This document shows positions 15,092 through 24,890 of a stretch of 64,000 bases of DNA, piece by piece (within the stretch, counting starts at the first letter, position 1; each line of letters starts with the position of its first letter). A model generated the notes under the pieces. It did not search any database. It was not told where the DNA came from and saw nothing but the letters and a program-made list of their open reading frames with translations. Source of the stretch: UBA1738 sp045538755 (lineage in GTDB: Bacteria; Bacillota; Clostridia; UBA1381). Where the stretch lies: NCBI GenBank assembly GCA_045538755.1, contig JAZQEC010000006.1, positions 1 to 64,000 on the forward strand, written 5' to 3'. A program made the translations under genes and the position numbers.

Positions 15092-16006
15092 TTATACATT
15101 ATCAAACAGAGCTTTTGCAAAGGTTTTTGCATCAAATTCCTGCAAATCACTAATTCCTTCACCTACACCGATGAATTTTACCGGAATATTCTGCTCTTTT
15201 GAAATCGAAACCACAACTCCGCCCTTTGCGGTGCCGTCAAGCTTTGTTAAAATTATGCCTGAAATATCTGCAACTTCAGCAAACAGCTTTGCCTGAGAAA
15301 CGGCATTCTGACCCGTTGATGCATCAAGTACTATAAGTATTTCCTTATCGGAATCAGGCAATTCTCTGTCTATAACTCTGCCGATTTTATTAAGCTCCGC
15401 CATAAGATTGGCTTTATTGTGGAGTCTTCCGGCTGTATCGCATATTAAAATATCTGTACCTCTTGCCGCAGCTGCGCGGCAAGCGTCAAATACAACTGCT
15501 GCCGGATCGGAATTTTCCTGATGCTTTATAATATAGCAACCGCTTCTTTTTGCCCATACATCCAGTTGATCAATAGCCGCCGCACGAAATGTGTCAGCAG
15601 CTGCTAAAAGCACTTTTTTACCTTGCGACTTATAGTATGTCGCCATTTTTCCGATACTGGTTGTTTTTCCGACGCCATTTACACCGATTACCAATATAAC
15701 AGACGGCTTCGTTTCAAGGCGCATACCTGTATCCTGCTCTGTGAGAATTTTGCTTATAACATTTTTAAGCTCTTCCTTAACTTCTTCAGAATTGGAAATC
15801 CTTTTCGTCTTTACAATATCACGAAGCTCCTCAATAATATAGGTTGAGGTTTCGACTCCCAAATCCGCCATAATAAGCGCCTCTTCAAGTTCTTCAAAAA
15901 ACTCCTCGTCTACCCTGGCAAAAACCTTAAAGACATTATTTACTTTATCGGAAAACGATTCTCTTGTTTTACCAAGACCGCTTTTCAGCCTATCAAAAAA
16001 TCCCAT
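15092..16006 (-). CDS. ftsY: signal recognition particle receptor FtsY
   Basis: 304 residues: an NG-domain receptor without the long acidic A domain of enterobacteria, as usual in Firmicutes. Motifs: G1 GVNGVGKTTS (108-117), DTFRAAA (138-144), DTAGRLH (190-196), TKLDGTAKGG (254-263). The N-terminal basic amphipathic helix (GFFDRLKSGLGKTRE) is the likely membrane anchor. It docks SRP-bound ribosomes at the membrane by GTP-dependent pairing with Ffh. It follows smc by 28 nt, closing the acpP-rnc-smc-ftsY operon seen in Bacillus. Confidence 0.97.
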   Translation of the reverse strand: MGFFDRLKSGLGKTRESFSDKVNNVFKVFARVDEEFFEELEEALIMADLGVETSTYIIEELRDIVKTKRISNSEEVKEELKNVISKILTEQDTGMRLETKPSVILVIGVNGVGKTTSIGKMATYYKSQGKKVLLAAADTFRAAAIDQLDVWAKRSGCYIIKHQENSDPAAVVFDACRAAAARGTDILICDTAGRLHNKANLMAELNKIGRVIDRELPDSDKEILIVLDASTGQNAVSQAKLFAEVADISGIILTKLDGTAKGGVVVSISKEQNIPVKFIGVGEGISDLQEFDAKTFAKALFDNV

Positions 16007-16034
16007 TTATTGTATCCTTTCTGCTAAAATGCAG

Positions 16035-19000
16035 TTATTTTATAAGACTTTCGTCAACCTCGTCAATAGCAAGAGACAGCATTTTTGTAACACCCTTTTC
16101 CTGCATGGTTACACCATAGAGTACATTCGCCGCTTCCATAGTGCCTCGTCTATGCGTTATTACGACAAACTGCGTATCTTCAAGATAGTTCTTTAAGTAA
16201 GTTGCAAACCTTGACACGTTTACATCGTCAAGTGCGGCATCTATTTCATCTAAGATGCAGAACGGAGTTGGCTTAACTTCAAGAATTGCAAACAAAAGTG
16301 CAATCGCAATAAATGACTTTTCACCACCCGAATAGAGATTGATATTCTGCAGGCTCTTGCCAGGGAGCTGAACCTCAATTTCAATTCCACTTTCCAAAAC
16401 ATTCTCAGGTTCTGACAAATAAAGTCTGCCCCGTCCACCACCGAATAATTCGGTAAATACGTGCTGGAAACTCTTATTAATCTCATCAAACTGCTTTTCA
16501 AAATGTTCTTCCATAAGCTCCTGCATAGAGCCTATAACCTTATTCAGATTATCCTTTGACTTTTCAAGGTCATCTTTCTGCACAGATAAAAATTCAAATC
16601 TTTCTTTGACATTTTTATATTCCTCGATTGAGTCAATATTAATACTTCCGAGCGCCTTGATTTTTGAACGAAGCTTTACAGCCCTTTCTGTCGCTTCCTT
16701 TTCGTTTTCAATCTCAAGCTTCACATCTTCGGCAGTATCAAGTGTGAGTTCATAATCGTCCCAAAGTCTTGAAATAAGGTTATCTCTTTCCAAGGTGAGT
16801 TTTGTTTCCTTATTCTCAACACGGGAAAGCTCCTGCTGAAGCGAAATAAGCCTGTCAGTAAGCTCCTTATTAGAGTTCTGGATACCCTTTAGTTTTTCCA
16901 TCGCCTCTGATTTTTCAGAGTCAATCTGCAAAAGTCTTTCTTTTATCTTTTCGGACACTTTGCGTATTTCTTCAATCTCCGCCTTTTTATCCTCAATCTG
17001 CTTTGAAAGCTCTTCGTTTTGCACTTCAATATTATTCTTATCCTCTGTCCTTTGTGCTATTGTCTCTTCATTTTCGGACATAGAGTTCTTAATATCCAAA
17101 ATTGTTTGACGCTCTGTTTCGATATCCTTTTCAAGAGATTTTAGGCGCAGGGTCTCGTCCATAAGTTCTTGAGTTTTCTGTTCCTTACGGTTTTGGATAC
17201 TTTCATATTCTTCCGAAAGCTCGTCCGTCTTTTTGTTCATATCCAAAACGGTATTTTCGTCGGTACGTATACTGCTTATAAGCTGTGCAATTTCGTCAGA
17301 TGAGCCGGAAAGCAGTTTTTCAAGCTGTAAAAGTTCGTCTTCAAAAGCTTTATCGGCACTTCCTCCTGTTGCAAGTGATGCCACAAGGTGCTTAGTCGAG
17401 TTTTCAAGCACTAAAATATCATTTTCGTACTCTCTTGCAAGAGGCTGATATGTTGAAAGCTGCATTTTTGTATTATCGATATCGCCTGTTTTTGCTTCAC
17501 TTTCAGCTTTTAATTTTTCAATGGCAACAGAAATCGCTGCAATTTCCTGACCGAGTGTTTTAATCTCGCTTGCACGAGATAAAAATCCGCTCGTTTTATT
17601 AACACTTCCTCCGCTCATTGAGCCGCCGGCATTTAAAACATCACCCGAAAGAGTAACCGTTTTAAAGCGATACCCGAACTTCTTTGAAAGGCTAATTCCG
17701 TCATCAATATTTTCTACAACAACCGTTCTTGCAAGAAGACTGTCAATAATCCCCGAATATTTTTTATCAAAACGGACAATTTCAGATGCAATACCCACAA
17801 ATCCGCTACATTTTTTAATCTCGCCTACATCATCAAGCTTTTTACCTTTAACCGACGACACAGGCAAAAATGTTGCTCTTCCAAGCTTATTTTCACGAAG
17901 ATAACCAATTGCCTCCTTTGCATCTTCTTCTGTTTCAACGACAATGTTCTGGAGCGCGCCGCCGAGTGCCACTTCGATTGCAGTTACATATTCCTTATCA
18001 ACCGTTATAAGCCCTGAAAGAGTTCCGTAAATCGCACGCTTTTTAAGCTCCTGCGCTTTTAAAACTTCCTTAACACTTCGTGCATAGCCCTCATAATCAT
18101 TCTCCATAGCCTCAAGCATACGTTTTTTAGAGGTTTTCTTGCTTAAATCAAGTTCCCTTTCATTAAGCTCACATGTTACACCCTCAAGCTCATTTGTAAG
18201 CTCATCAAAACGAGCCTGCTGCTTTTCTATTCTTTCCTGCATAGCTGAAAGCTTTTCATGCAGTGTTTTCAATTTTTCTTCATTTTCCGCAACTTCTTTT
18301 TTAGTATCCTCAGCTCCCTTTATATGAGCTTCCTTTTCTGCTTCGACAGAAGCTTTTCTTTCAAGATAGCTGCTTCGCAAGCTTTCAAGACCTGTCACCT
18401 TCGCCTTATTTGCTGAAATTTCGTTGGTCTTTTCAAGTATTTTTTGCTTTAATTCATCAATTTTTCCCCTGCAAATATTCAGTTCATCATAAATTGATGA
18501 ATTATCGTCACGTATATGCTCAAACGCCTCAAGCAGTGATTTGGATTCTTCCTGCTGCTCCTCGATAAGCTTTTCTATATCCTTTATCTGCTGCGTTTGC
18601 TGTTCGTTTTTCTTCTTTATATTTTCAATTTCCCTGTCAATTCGCTCTGAAAGCGATTTGTTATTAGAAATGTTGTTTTCAGCTATTGTAATTTCGTTTT
18701 GCTTTTTAGAAATGTTTGCTTCATTTTCTAAAAGTGCGTTGTTGGTTGCCGTCTGCTCTTCGTCTTTTTTTTCGTTTTCGGCATACAGCTCAGCAATTTT
18801 AAGTTCAAAATCGTCTGCCTGTGATTTCACCGATTCAATCTCTGCATTAACGTTTTCAAGCTGCGTATGAACTTCTTTAAGCTGCAGCGCACCGCCTGAA
18901 ACCGTCAGTAAAATCAAGCTTACGTCAAGCCCTTTAAATTCTTCATATAAAACAAGATATTCTCTTGCTTTTTTGGACTGATTTTCAAGTGGTTTTAATT

Positions 19001-19601
19001 GTGATTCAAGCTCAATCGTAATGTCATTTATACGCACCAGGTTTTCGTTTACCGAAACAAGCTTACGTTCTGCTTCGTCTTTTCTGTGCTTATATTTTGA
19101 GACACCTGCCGCACCTTCGAAAAAGCTTCGTCTATCCTCTGCCTTGGTGGAAAGTATCTGCGACACGTTTCCCTGACCAATCATTGAATATCCGTCACGG
19201 CCAAGACCTGTATCCATAAAAAGTTCCTGTATATCCTTTAGACGGCAGTTTGCTTTATTTATCTGATAAACACTTTCTCCTGAACGGAAAACACGTCTTG
19301 TAACCATAACCTCATCAAACTCAATAGGAAAAAGTCTGTCCGAGTTATCAAGCACAAGACTGACCTCGGCAAAATTGAGCGGTTTTCTTGTCTGCGTTCC
19401 GTTAAAAATAACGTCCTGCATATTTGCACCACGAAGACTTTTCGCACTCATTTCGCCCATAACCCAGCGTATAGCGTCTGAAATATTACTTTTTCCGCTG
19501 CCGTTTGGACCGACAACGCCTGTTATTCCATTTTCAAAATTCAGGACAGTTTTGTCGGCAAACGACTTAAAGCCCTGCATTTCAATTCTTTTCAGATACA
19601 A
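16035..19601 (-). CDS. smc: chromosome segregation ATPase SMC
   Basis: 1188 residues, normal for SMC. N-terminal head with Walker A GPNGSGKS (31-38) and DAIRWVMGE; long heptad coiled coil (about 165-500); hinge around 505-670, ending in the Gly-rich GGSMSGGSV; returning coiled coil; C-terminal head with the signature YSGGEKSFIAIALLFAI and Walker B CILDEIDAALDD. It compacts and segregates the chromosome with ScpAB. TTG is used as start, with AAGGA 10 nt upstream. It follows the radical SAM gene by 7 nt. Confidence 0.97.
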   Translation of the reverse strand: MYLKRIEMQGFKSFADKTVLNFENGITGVVGPNGSGKSNISDAIRWVMGEMSAKSLRGANMQDVIFNGTQTRKPLNFAEVSLVLDNSDRLFPIEFDEVMVTRRVFRSGESVYQINKANCRLKDIQELFMDTGLGRDGYSMIGQGNVSQILSTKAEDRRSFFEGAAGVSKYKHRKDEAERKLVSVNENLVRINDITIELESQLKPLENQSKKAREYLVLYEEFKGLDVSLILLTVSGGALQLKEVHTQLENVNAEIESVKSQADDFELKIAELYAENEKKDEEQTATNNALLENEANISKKQNEITIAENNISNNKSLSERIDREIENIKKKNEQQTQQIKDIEKLIEEQQEESKSLLEAFEHIRDDNSSIYDELNICRGKIDELKQKILEKTNEISANKAKVTGLESLRSSYLERKASVEAEKEAHIKGAEDTKKEVAENEEKLKTLHEKLSAMQERIEKQQARFDELTNELEGVTCELNERELDLSKKTSKKRMLEAMENDYEGYARSVKEVLKAQELKKRAIYGTLSGLITVDKEYVTAIEVALGGALQNIVVETEEDAKEAIGYLRENKLGRATFLPVSSVKGKKLDDVGEIKKCSGFVGIASEIVRFDKKYSGIIDSLLARTVVVENIDDGISLSKKFGYRFKTVTLSGDVLNAGGSMSGGSVNKTSGFLSRASEIKTLGQEIAAISVAIEKLKAESEAKTGDIDNTKMQLSTYQPLAREYENDILVLENSTKHLVASLATGGSADKAFEDELLQLEKLLSGSSDEIAQLISSIRTDENTVLDMNKKTDELSEEYESIQNRKEQKTQELMDETLRLKSLEKDIETERQTILDIKNSMSENEETIAQRTEDKNNIEVQNEELSKQIEDKKAEIEEIRKVSEKIKERLLQIDSEKSEAMEKLKGIQNSNKELTDRLISLQQELSRVENKETKLTLERDNLISRLWDDYELTLDTAEDVKLEIENEKEATERAVKLRSKIKALGSINIDSIEEYKNVKERFEFLSVQKDDLEKSKDNLNKVIGSMQELMEEHFEKQFDEINKSFQHVFTELFGGGRGRLYLSEPENVLESGIEIEVQLPGKSLQNINLYSGGEKSFIAIALLFAILEVKPTPFCILDEIDAALDDVNVSRFATYLKNYLEDTQFVVITHRRGTMEAANVLYGVTMQEKGVTKMLSLAIDEVDESLIK

Positions 19602-19608
19602 TTAAAAC

Positions 19609-20613
19609 TCATTCCTTCCAAATTTTTACACTGCCTTTTAAAAGGCTTTCGTCCGGCTTAATTTTAAGATCGATGCCGAATTTTTCTTTAATCCTTTTTA
19701 TATTACTTCTCTTATTTCCAACAGCTTTTGAAATTTCACGCGGATTTACGTAAAATGTCGTTACTTTCGGGTTTTGTGTGAGAATTTTAGCAAATTCATC
19801 ATAGTATATTTCACTTTCAACAAGCTCACCGAATGCGCTGTGAAAAGGGCCTTCAACAACCGAGCCGTTTTTGCATATTTCATCGGTGGTAACAAGTGCA
19901 ATACGTATCACATCAATGTTGTTTTCACGGAATTTAAGAAGCAGGCTTTTGCAAAGCTTTACAGCCTCCTCTACCGTTTGCGGTACATATTTCCCGCATT
20001 TAAAAAGTCTTTCAAGAGCAGTATCTTTTAAAACAAGCGTAGGATAAATACGTACAAAATCCGGTTTTAGTGCAATGATTTTATCGGCTGTTAGTATTGA
20101 CTTTTGAAAATCATCCCTGGGCAGACCTGTCATCATCTGAAGACCGAGCCTGAATGGATATTTTTTTATCAGTTTGACAGCATTTTCAACCGTTTTTGCA
20201 GTATGTCCTCTGTTTGAAGCTGTCAAAACCTCATCATTCATTGACTGAACTCCAAGTTCAATAGTGGTAACGCCATATTTTTCAAGCCTGTCCAGAATTT
20301 CCTCCGATATATAATCAGGGCGTGTGGAAAGACGTATTCCGTCAATTTTTCCGTCCTGTACATATCGGTAGGCTTCTTCTAAGAACTCACATTGTTTTTT
20401 CGCCGAAATACCCGTGAAGCTGCCTCCGAAAAAAGCCGCTTCTACATATCGTTCGTTTTTTGGTAATGTCTTTAAATGATTTTCTATAATTTCAGAAATA
20501 TCTGCCTTTTTTACAGAAGTGTCCGAGCCTGTTATTTTTCGTTGATTACAGAAAACGCAGTCAAACGGGCATCCTTCGTGCGGCACAAAAATAGGAATAT
20601 TATAATATTTCAT
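19609..20613 (-). CDS. radical SAM protein, Elp3-like
   Basis: 334 residues. The radical SAM cluster motif is CPFDCVFCNQ (about 15-24, CX3CX2C), followed by the AAFFGGSFTGI Gly-rich strand and GVQSMNDEVL, all in the Elp3/MiaB-like superfamily pattern. A basic C-terminal segment (NKRSNIKRIKEKFG) may bind nucleic acid. Its ATG overlaps the rnc stop as ATGA, and a gene of this kind between rnc and smc is common in Clostridia. The substrate is unknown; the lack of an acetyltransferase domain means it is not a full Elp3. Confidence 0.85.
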   Translation of the reverse strand: MKYYNIPIFVPHEGCPFDCVFCNQRKITGSDTSVKKADISEIIENHLKTLPKNERYVEAAFFGGSFTGISAKKQCEFLEEAYRYVQDGKIDGIRLSTRPDYISEEILDRLEKYGVTTIELGVQSMNDEVLTASNRGHTAKTVENAVKLIKKYPFRLGLQMMTGLPRDDFQKSILTADKIIALKPDFVRIYPTLVLKDTALERLFKCGKYVPQTVEEAVKLCKSLLLKFRENNIDVIRIALVTTDEICKNGSVVEGPFHSAFGELVESEIYYDEFAKILTQNPKVTTFYVNPREISKAVGNKRSNIKRIKEKFGIDLKIKPDESLLKGSVKIWKE

Positions 20614-21275
20614 AGGATTTCAAGAGCATTTTGGGCGGCTCTTTGTTCCGCCTCCTTTTTATTTCTGCCTTCACCTTCTGCAATACGTTTACCATCTACC
20701 AAAACAGCACAGACAAAATGTTTATCGTGGTCAGGTCCGCTTTCACCTATAAGCTCATACGTTACCTTTCCTCTTACACCTTTTTGCGTATATTCTTGAA
20801 GCATAGTTTTATAGTCACCAAGAACTCTTTTATCCGATGCAGACAAAAGCTCTTCCTTCATAACTGAAATAAGCCATTTTTTTGCTGTTTCAAAGTCGCT
20901 GTCTAAAAATATCGCAGCCAAAAGCGCCTCAAAGGCATCAGAAACCAGTGACGGTCTTTCTCTGCCGCCACTCAATTCTTCACCTCTTCCGAGTTTGATA
21001 TAATTTTGTAATCCGATTTTTTTTGCTAACTTAAAAAGCCCGTTTTCACATACCAAAGATGCACGGATTTTACTCAAATCGCCCTCATTGTTTTCAGAAT
21101 ACGCCAAAAACAGGTTTTCACTTACAACAAGGCTTAAAACAGAATCTCCCAAAAATTCCATACGCTCATTACTCTTACAATGTCTTTCATTTGCATACGA
21201 GCTATGAGTAAGTGCTTTTTCAAGATAATTTTTATCTTTAAATGTATATCCTATTTTCTTTTCAAATTCAATCAT
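20610..21275 (-). CDS. rnc: ribonuclease III
   Basis: 221 residues from ATG at 21275 (a TTG four codons upstream is the alternative). The RNase III signature ERMEFLGDSVLSLVV (about 37-51) supplies the catalytic acidic residues, with DAFEALLAAIFLD as the second catalytic helix. A double-stranded RNA-binding domain fills about 150-221 and ends KKEAEQRAAQNALEIL. It processes rRNA precursors and duplex RNAs. It follows acpP with a short gap. Confidence 0.96.
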   Translation of the reverse strand: MIEFEKKIGYTFKDKNYLEKALTHSSYANERHCKSNERMEFLGDSVLSLVVSENLFLAYSENNEGDLSKIRASLVCENGLFKLAKKIGLQNYIKLGRGEELSGGRERPSLVSDAFEALLAAIFLDSDFETAKKWLISVMKEELLSASDKRVLGDYKTMLQEYTQKGVRGKVTYELIGESGPDHDKHFVCAVLVDGKRIAEGEGRNKKEAEQRAAQNALEIL

Positions 21276-21290
21276 TAAATTCACCAACCA

Positions 21291-21527
21291 TTAATCTACG
21301 TCAGCATTCTCCTTAATGTAATTCACAGCGTCTTCAACGGTTGATATAGTCTCGACCTCATCGTCTGGTATTTCAATTCCGTACTCTGATTCCATCGCCA
21401 TTACAAGTTCTACCAAATCAAGAGAATCCGCTCCCAAATCCTCAACGAATGCAGCTTCCGGTGTTACATCCTTTTCGTCTACTCCCAACTGTTCTACAAG
21501 CATATTTTTTACTTTTTCAAATACCAT
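21291..21527 (-). CDS. acpP: acyl carrier protein
   Basis: 78 residues from ATG at 21527 behind GGAGGAAG. The phosphopantetheine attachment motif GADSLDLVEL is present, with Ser35 as the attachment site, and the helix II/III residues (IEIPDDEVE) are typical. It carries growing acyl chains in fatty acid synthesis. First gene of acpP-rnc-radical SAM-smc-ftsY, with its own consensus promoter. No FapR-like operator was recognised. Confidence 0.97.
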   Translation of the reverse strand: MVFEKVKNMLVEQLGVDEKDVTPEAAFVEDLGADSLDLVELVMAMESEYGIEIPDDEVETISTVEDAVNYIKENADVD

Positions 21528-21573
21528 AACTACTTCCTCCTGTTTGTAATATATGTATAATGTACCATTTTTT

Positions 21574-21602
21574 ATTATATAACAATTATTTATCTTTTGC
21601 AA
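21574..21602 (-). promoter_or_regulatory. promoter of the acpP operon
   Basis: On the minus strand TTGCAA (21602-21597), 17-nt spacer, TATAAT (21579-21574). It lies 47 nt before the acpP start codon. Confidence 0.85.
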
Positions 21603-21631
21603 CAGTTTTTTGTTATAAAATAAATTTACCT

Positions 21632-21667
21632 AAAACAAAAATAATCGCTCATTTAAGCGATTATTTT
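21632..21667 (-). terminator. intrinsic terminator after mnmA
   Basis: A 12-bp stem (21638-21649 with 21656-21667) with a 6-nt loop, followed on the minus strand by further T residues. It closes the aldo/keto reductase-cysK-mnmA unit. Confidence 0.85.
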
Positions 21668-21690
21668 GTCATATTTTACAAATTTTAGTA

Positions 21691-22743
21691 TTATATGATT
21701 GTTCCTCCGCCTATTACTGTCTCACCATCATAGAAAACCACTGCCTGACCTTTTGCAATAGCTCGCTGCGGTTTTTCAAATTCGACGTGAACACTATCCT
21801 CTCCTGTAATAGTGATTTTAGCATTTTCTTCCTTTTGATTGTATCTTATTCTTGCCTTTGCAAAGAATGTTTCAGGTGGATTTTCAAACGCAATCCAGTT
21901 CACGTTTTCAGCATCAAGGCTATTTGAAAACAGTTCTTCATTAGAGCAAAGCACGACTTCATTTTTTGCGATATCTTTCCTTAAAACATACATTGGTGCA
22001 GGAAGAGCAAGGCCTAAACCTTTTCTCTGACCTATCGTATAGCGTATTATACCTTTATGCTCGCCTATAACCTTACCCTCTTTATCTACAAAGTTTCCAT
22101 TTTTGTATTTTTTGCCGCTATACTCCTCAATAAACGCGGCATAGTCCCCGTCAGGAACAAAGCATATATCCTGACTGTCGTGCTTTTTTGCATTCACAAA
22201 ACCATTTTCTTCCGCAATTTTCCTCACTTCTGGTTTCGTATATCCTCCAAGCGGAAAAAGAGTATGTGCAAGCTGCTGCTGTGTAAGCGAATAAAGCACA
22301 TAGCTCTGGTCCTTTGTTTCATCAACAGCCTTTTTTAATAGATATCTGTCTCCGTCCTTTTCTATCCTTGCATAATGTCCCGTTACAATATAGTCATAAT
22401 CAAGCTCCTTCATTCTGTTAAAAAGCTTTTCGAATTTTAAATAACGGTTACAGTCAATGCAAGGGTTCGGTGTCGCTCCGATTTCATACGAGTGTATGAA
22501 TTTTTTTATTACCTTTTCATCAAATTCACCAGTAAAATTAAATACATAATGCTCCATACCAAGTCTGTGCGCCACCTGACGCGCATCCTCGACATCACGA
22601 AGCGAACAGCAAGAATTTTCAGTTTCGTCGTCTTTATCAAAAAGCCTCATCGTTGCTCCGATGCAATCATAACCTTGCTTTTTAATAAGGTATGCACTGA
22701 CTGCCGAATCAACGCCTCCGCTCATTGCAATTATAGCTTTCAT
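21691..22743 (-). CDS. mnmA: tRNA-specific 2-thiouridylase MnmA
   Basis: 350 residues from ATG at 22743. The PP-loop SGGVDSAV (8-15) binds ATP. The catalytic cysteines are in NPCIDCNRYLKF and SQDICFV, and GQRKGLG marks the central domain. It makes the 2-thiouridine at position 34 of tRNA-Lys, -Glu and -Gln. It follows the cysK stop codon by one base, and cysteine is the sulfur source for thiolation, so the pairing with cysteine synthase makes sense. No cysteine desulfurase gene is adjacent. Confidence 0.95.
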   Translation of the reverse strand: MKAIIAMSGGVDSAVSAYLIKKQGYDCIGATMRLFDKDDETENSCCSLRDVEDARQVAHRLGMEHYVFNFTGEFDEKVIKKFIHSYEIGATPNPCIDCNRYLKFEKLFNRMKELDYDYIVTGHYARIEKDGDRYLLKKAVDETKDQSYVLYSLTQQQLAHTLFPLGGYTKPEVRKIAEENGFVNAKKHDSQDICFVPDGDYAAFIEEYSGKKYKNGNFVDKEGKVIGEHKGIIRYTIGQRKGLGLALPAPMYVLRKDIAKNEVVLCSNEELFSNSLDAENVNWIAFENPPETFFAKARIRYNQKEENAKITITGEDSVHVEFEKPQRAIAKGQAVVFYDGETVIGGGTII

Positions 22744-22744
22744 A

Positions 22745-23683
22745 TTACTCTCCATCATCAAACAATATAGTTGACAAATATCTTTCACCCGTATCTGGTA
22801 AAATTACAACGATATTTTTACCTTTATTTTCAGGCATTTTTGCAAGCTCACCTGCTGCTGCAAGTGCCGCTCCGGACGAAATTCCAACGAGCAGTCCTTC
22901 AGTTTTTGCAAGCTCTCTTGCCGCTTTATACGCATCCTCTAATTTGACAGTTACAACTTTGTCTAAAACGTCGGCATCAAGCACATCAGGGATAAATCCT
23001 GCTCCTATTCCCTGAATTCCGTGAGCACCGGCTTTGCCTTCAGTTAAAACGGGTGAATCTGCCGGCTCAACTCCAACGATTTTTATTTCCGGCTTTTTTG
23101 ATTTCAAATATTTTCCCGCTCCTGTTATTGTTCCGCCCGTTCCTACACCTGCCACAAAAATATCAACAGTTCCGTCTGTGTCTTCCCATATTTCCGGACC
23201 GGTTGTTTCAAAATGAGCTGCAGCATTTGCAGGATTTACAAACTGACCTGCTATAAAGCTGTTATCTATCGTCTTTGAAAGCTCCTCTGCCTTTTCTATT
23301 GCACCCTTCATTCCAAGCTTTCCGTCTGTTAAAACAAGCTCTGCACCGTAAGCTGTCATAAGCATACGTCGCTCCCTTGACATAGTATCAGGCATCACGA
23401 TAATTACTTTATAGCCACGAACTGCGGCAATGGCAGCAAGTCCGATTCCCGTATTGCCCGAAGTAGGCTCAATTATCACCGTTTCTTTATTTAAAATTCC
23501 ACGTTTTTCAGCGTCATCAAGCATGGATTTAGCCGCTCTGTCTTTTATGCTTCCTGCTGGGTTAAAATACTCCGTCTTTGCAAGAATTCTTGCCAAAAGA
23601 TTGTTCTTTTCGCTGTATCTTGAAAGCTCTATAAGTGGTGTTTTTCCAACAAGCTCTTGCATCGATTTATATATATTTGACAT
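22745..23683 (-). CDS. cysK: cysteine synthase A (O-acetylserine sulfhydrylase)
   Basis: 312 residues from ATG at 23683 (an upstream GTG overlaps the ribosome-binding site). PLP lysine in NPAGSIKDRAA (Lys47), the substrate loop PTSGNTGIGLA and the phosphate-binding GVGTGGTITGAGKYL are all present. It makes cysteine from O-acetylserine and sulfide. It lies between an aldo/keto reductase and mnmA, probably on one transcript. No CymR site or T-box was recognised. Confidence 0.95.
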   Translation of the reverse strand: MSNIYKSMQELVGKTPLIELSRYSEKNNLLARILAKTEYFNPAGSIKDRAAKSMLDDAEKRGILNKETVIIEPTSGNTGIGLAAIAAVRGYKVIIVMPDTMSRERRMLMTAYGAELVLTDGKLGMKGAIEKAEELSKTIDNSFIAGQFVNPANAAAHFETTGPEIWEDTDGTVDIFVAGVGTGGTITGAGKYLKSKKPEIKIVGVEPADSPVLTEGKAGAHGIQGIGAGFIPDVLDADVLDKVVTVKLEDAYKAARELAKTEGLLVGISSGAALAAAGELAKMPENKGKNIVVILPDTGERYLSTILFDDGE

Positions 23684-23721
23684 TTTAATCACTCTCCATT
23701 TTATTTAAATACAAGTTATAT

Positions 23722-24714
23722 TTACAATACTATTTGGTCTATCATTTCAAGCTCTTCTCTGTCAAAAGAAATATTTTCCTGCATTTTTATATTTTCCAAT
23801 ATCTGACAAGGCTTAGATGCTCCTATTAAAACACTTGTTATGCCTTCATGACTATATACCCATGAAAGAGCCATTTGGGCAAGAGTTTGTCCTCGCCTAC
23901 TTGCAATTTCGTTAAGCTTTTCAACCTTTTTGAGCATATCCTGCGATATTGAATTTTCGTTTAAAAATCTGCCGTCAGTTCTCACTCTGCTATCCGAAGG
24001 AATACCCTTTAAATACCGTTCTGTAAGGAGTCCCTGTGCCAGCGGACTAAAAATAATCATACCCTTTTTCTCGGATATGGCAGCACCCAAAATTCCGTTC
24101 TTTTCTACCGTTCTGTCAAAGATAGAATACCTGTTTTGATTAATTATAAACGGACAATGCAGTTCATTTAAAATCTTTGCTGCTTTTTTCATCGTTTCAC
24201 CATCATAATTTGAAAGTCCTACATACAGAGCCTTTCCGCTTTTTACAATTTGGTTAAGTGCCCACATAGTTTCATAAAGCGGCGTATTAGGATCCATTCT
24301 GTGATGATAAAATATATCAACGTAATCAATATTCATTCTCTTAAGGCTTTGGTCTATGCTTGAAATAAGATACTTCCTGCTTCCAAAATCACCATAAGGC
24401 CCCGGCCACATATAGTATCCGGCTTTTGTACTTATAACCATTTCATCACGATAATTTTTCAAATTATCGTTAAGGATTTTTCCAAAATTTTTTTCAGCAC
24501 TACCTGCGTCCGGCCCATAATTGTTTGCAAGGTCAAAGTGCGTTATACCATTATCAAATGCTGTAAAACACATTTTGCACATATTTTCATAATCGCCTGT
24601 ATCTCCAAAGTTATGCCACAAGCCAAGAGATACTGCCGGAAGCTTTAATCCGCTTTCTCCGCAATTTTTATATTGCATTAAGTTATATCTATTATCACTT
24701 GCATTATATTTCAT
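23722..24714 (-). CDS. aldo/keto reductase (YghZ/AKR14-like)
   Basis: 330 residues forming a single TIM barrel. The catalytic tetrad can be seen: Asp in HFDLANNYGP with Tyr four residues on, Lys in ISTKAGY, His in DIFYHHRMD. The NADPH site includes SPLAQGLL and IGASKP. YghZ-type enzymes reduce L-glyceraldehyde 3-phosphate and methylglyoxal. The C-terminal end is intact. It has its own promoter and heads the cysK-mnmA unit. The substrate is inferred from family only. Confidence 0.85.
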   Translation of the reverse strand: MKYNASDNRYNLMQYKNCGESGLKLPAVSLGLWHNFGDTGDYENMCKMCFTAFDNGITHFDLANNYGPDAGSAEKNFGKILNDNLKNYRDEMVISTKAGYYMWPGPYGDFGSRKYLISSIDQSLKRMNIDYVDIFYHHRMDPNTPLYETMWALNQIVKSGKALYVGLSNYDGETMKKAAKILNELHCPFIINQNRYSIFDRTVEKNGILGAAISEKKGMIIFSPLAQGLLTERYLKGIPSDSRVRTDGRFLNENSISQDMLKKVEKLNEIASRRGQTLAQMALSWVYSHEGITSVLIGASKPCQILENIKMQENISFDREELEMIDQIVL

Positions 24715-24743
24715 AACATCAATCCTTTTTATCTTTTTTAATT

Positions 24744-24772
24744 ATTATAGCATATTCCTCCGACCTTTTCAA
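24744..24772 (-). promoter_or_regulatory. promoter of the aldo/keto reductase-cysK-mnmA unit
   Basis: On the minus strand TTGAAA (24772-24767), 17-nt spacer, TATAAT (24749-24744). It lies about 30 nt before the reductase start. Confidence 0.8.
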
Positions 24773-24860
24773 TGTACAATTTTACCTCCTATAAAATATG
24801 CGCCTTAAAAAGCGTCTGACTTTTTAGTGCTCATCAATTTCCAAGCGGTTATCTTATATA

Positions 24861-24890
24861 AAAAAAATAAATGTTTTACAACATTTATTT
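24861..24890 (-). terminator. intrinsic terminator after the AEC transporter
   Basis: AAATAAATGTT (24865-24875) pairs with AACATTTATTT (24880-24890) around a 4-nt loop, and eight T residues follow on the minus strand. The stem is A/T-rich but perfect and overlaps the stop-codon region. Confidence 0.75.
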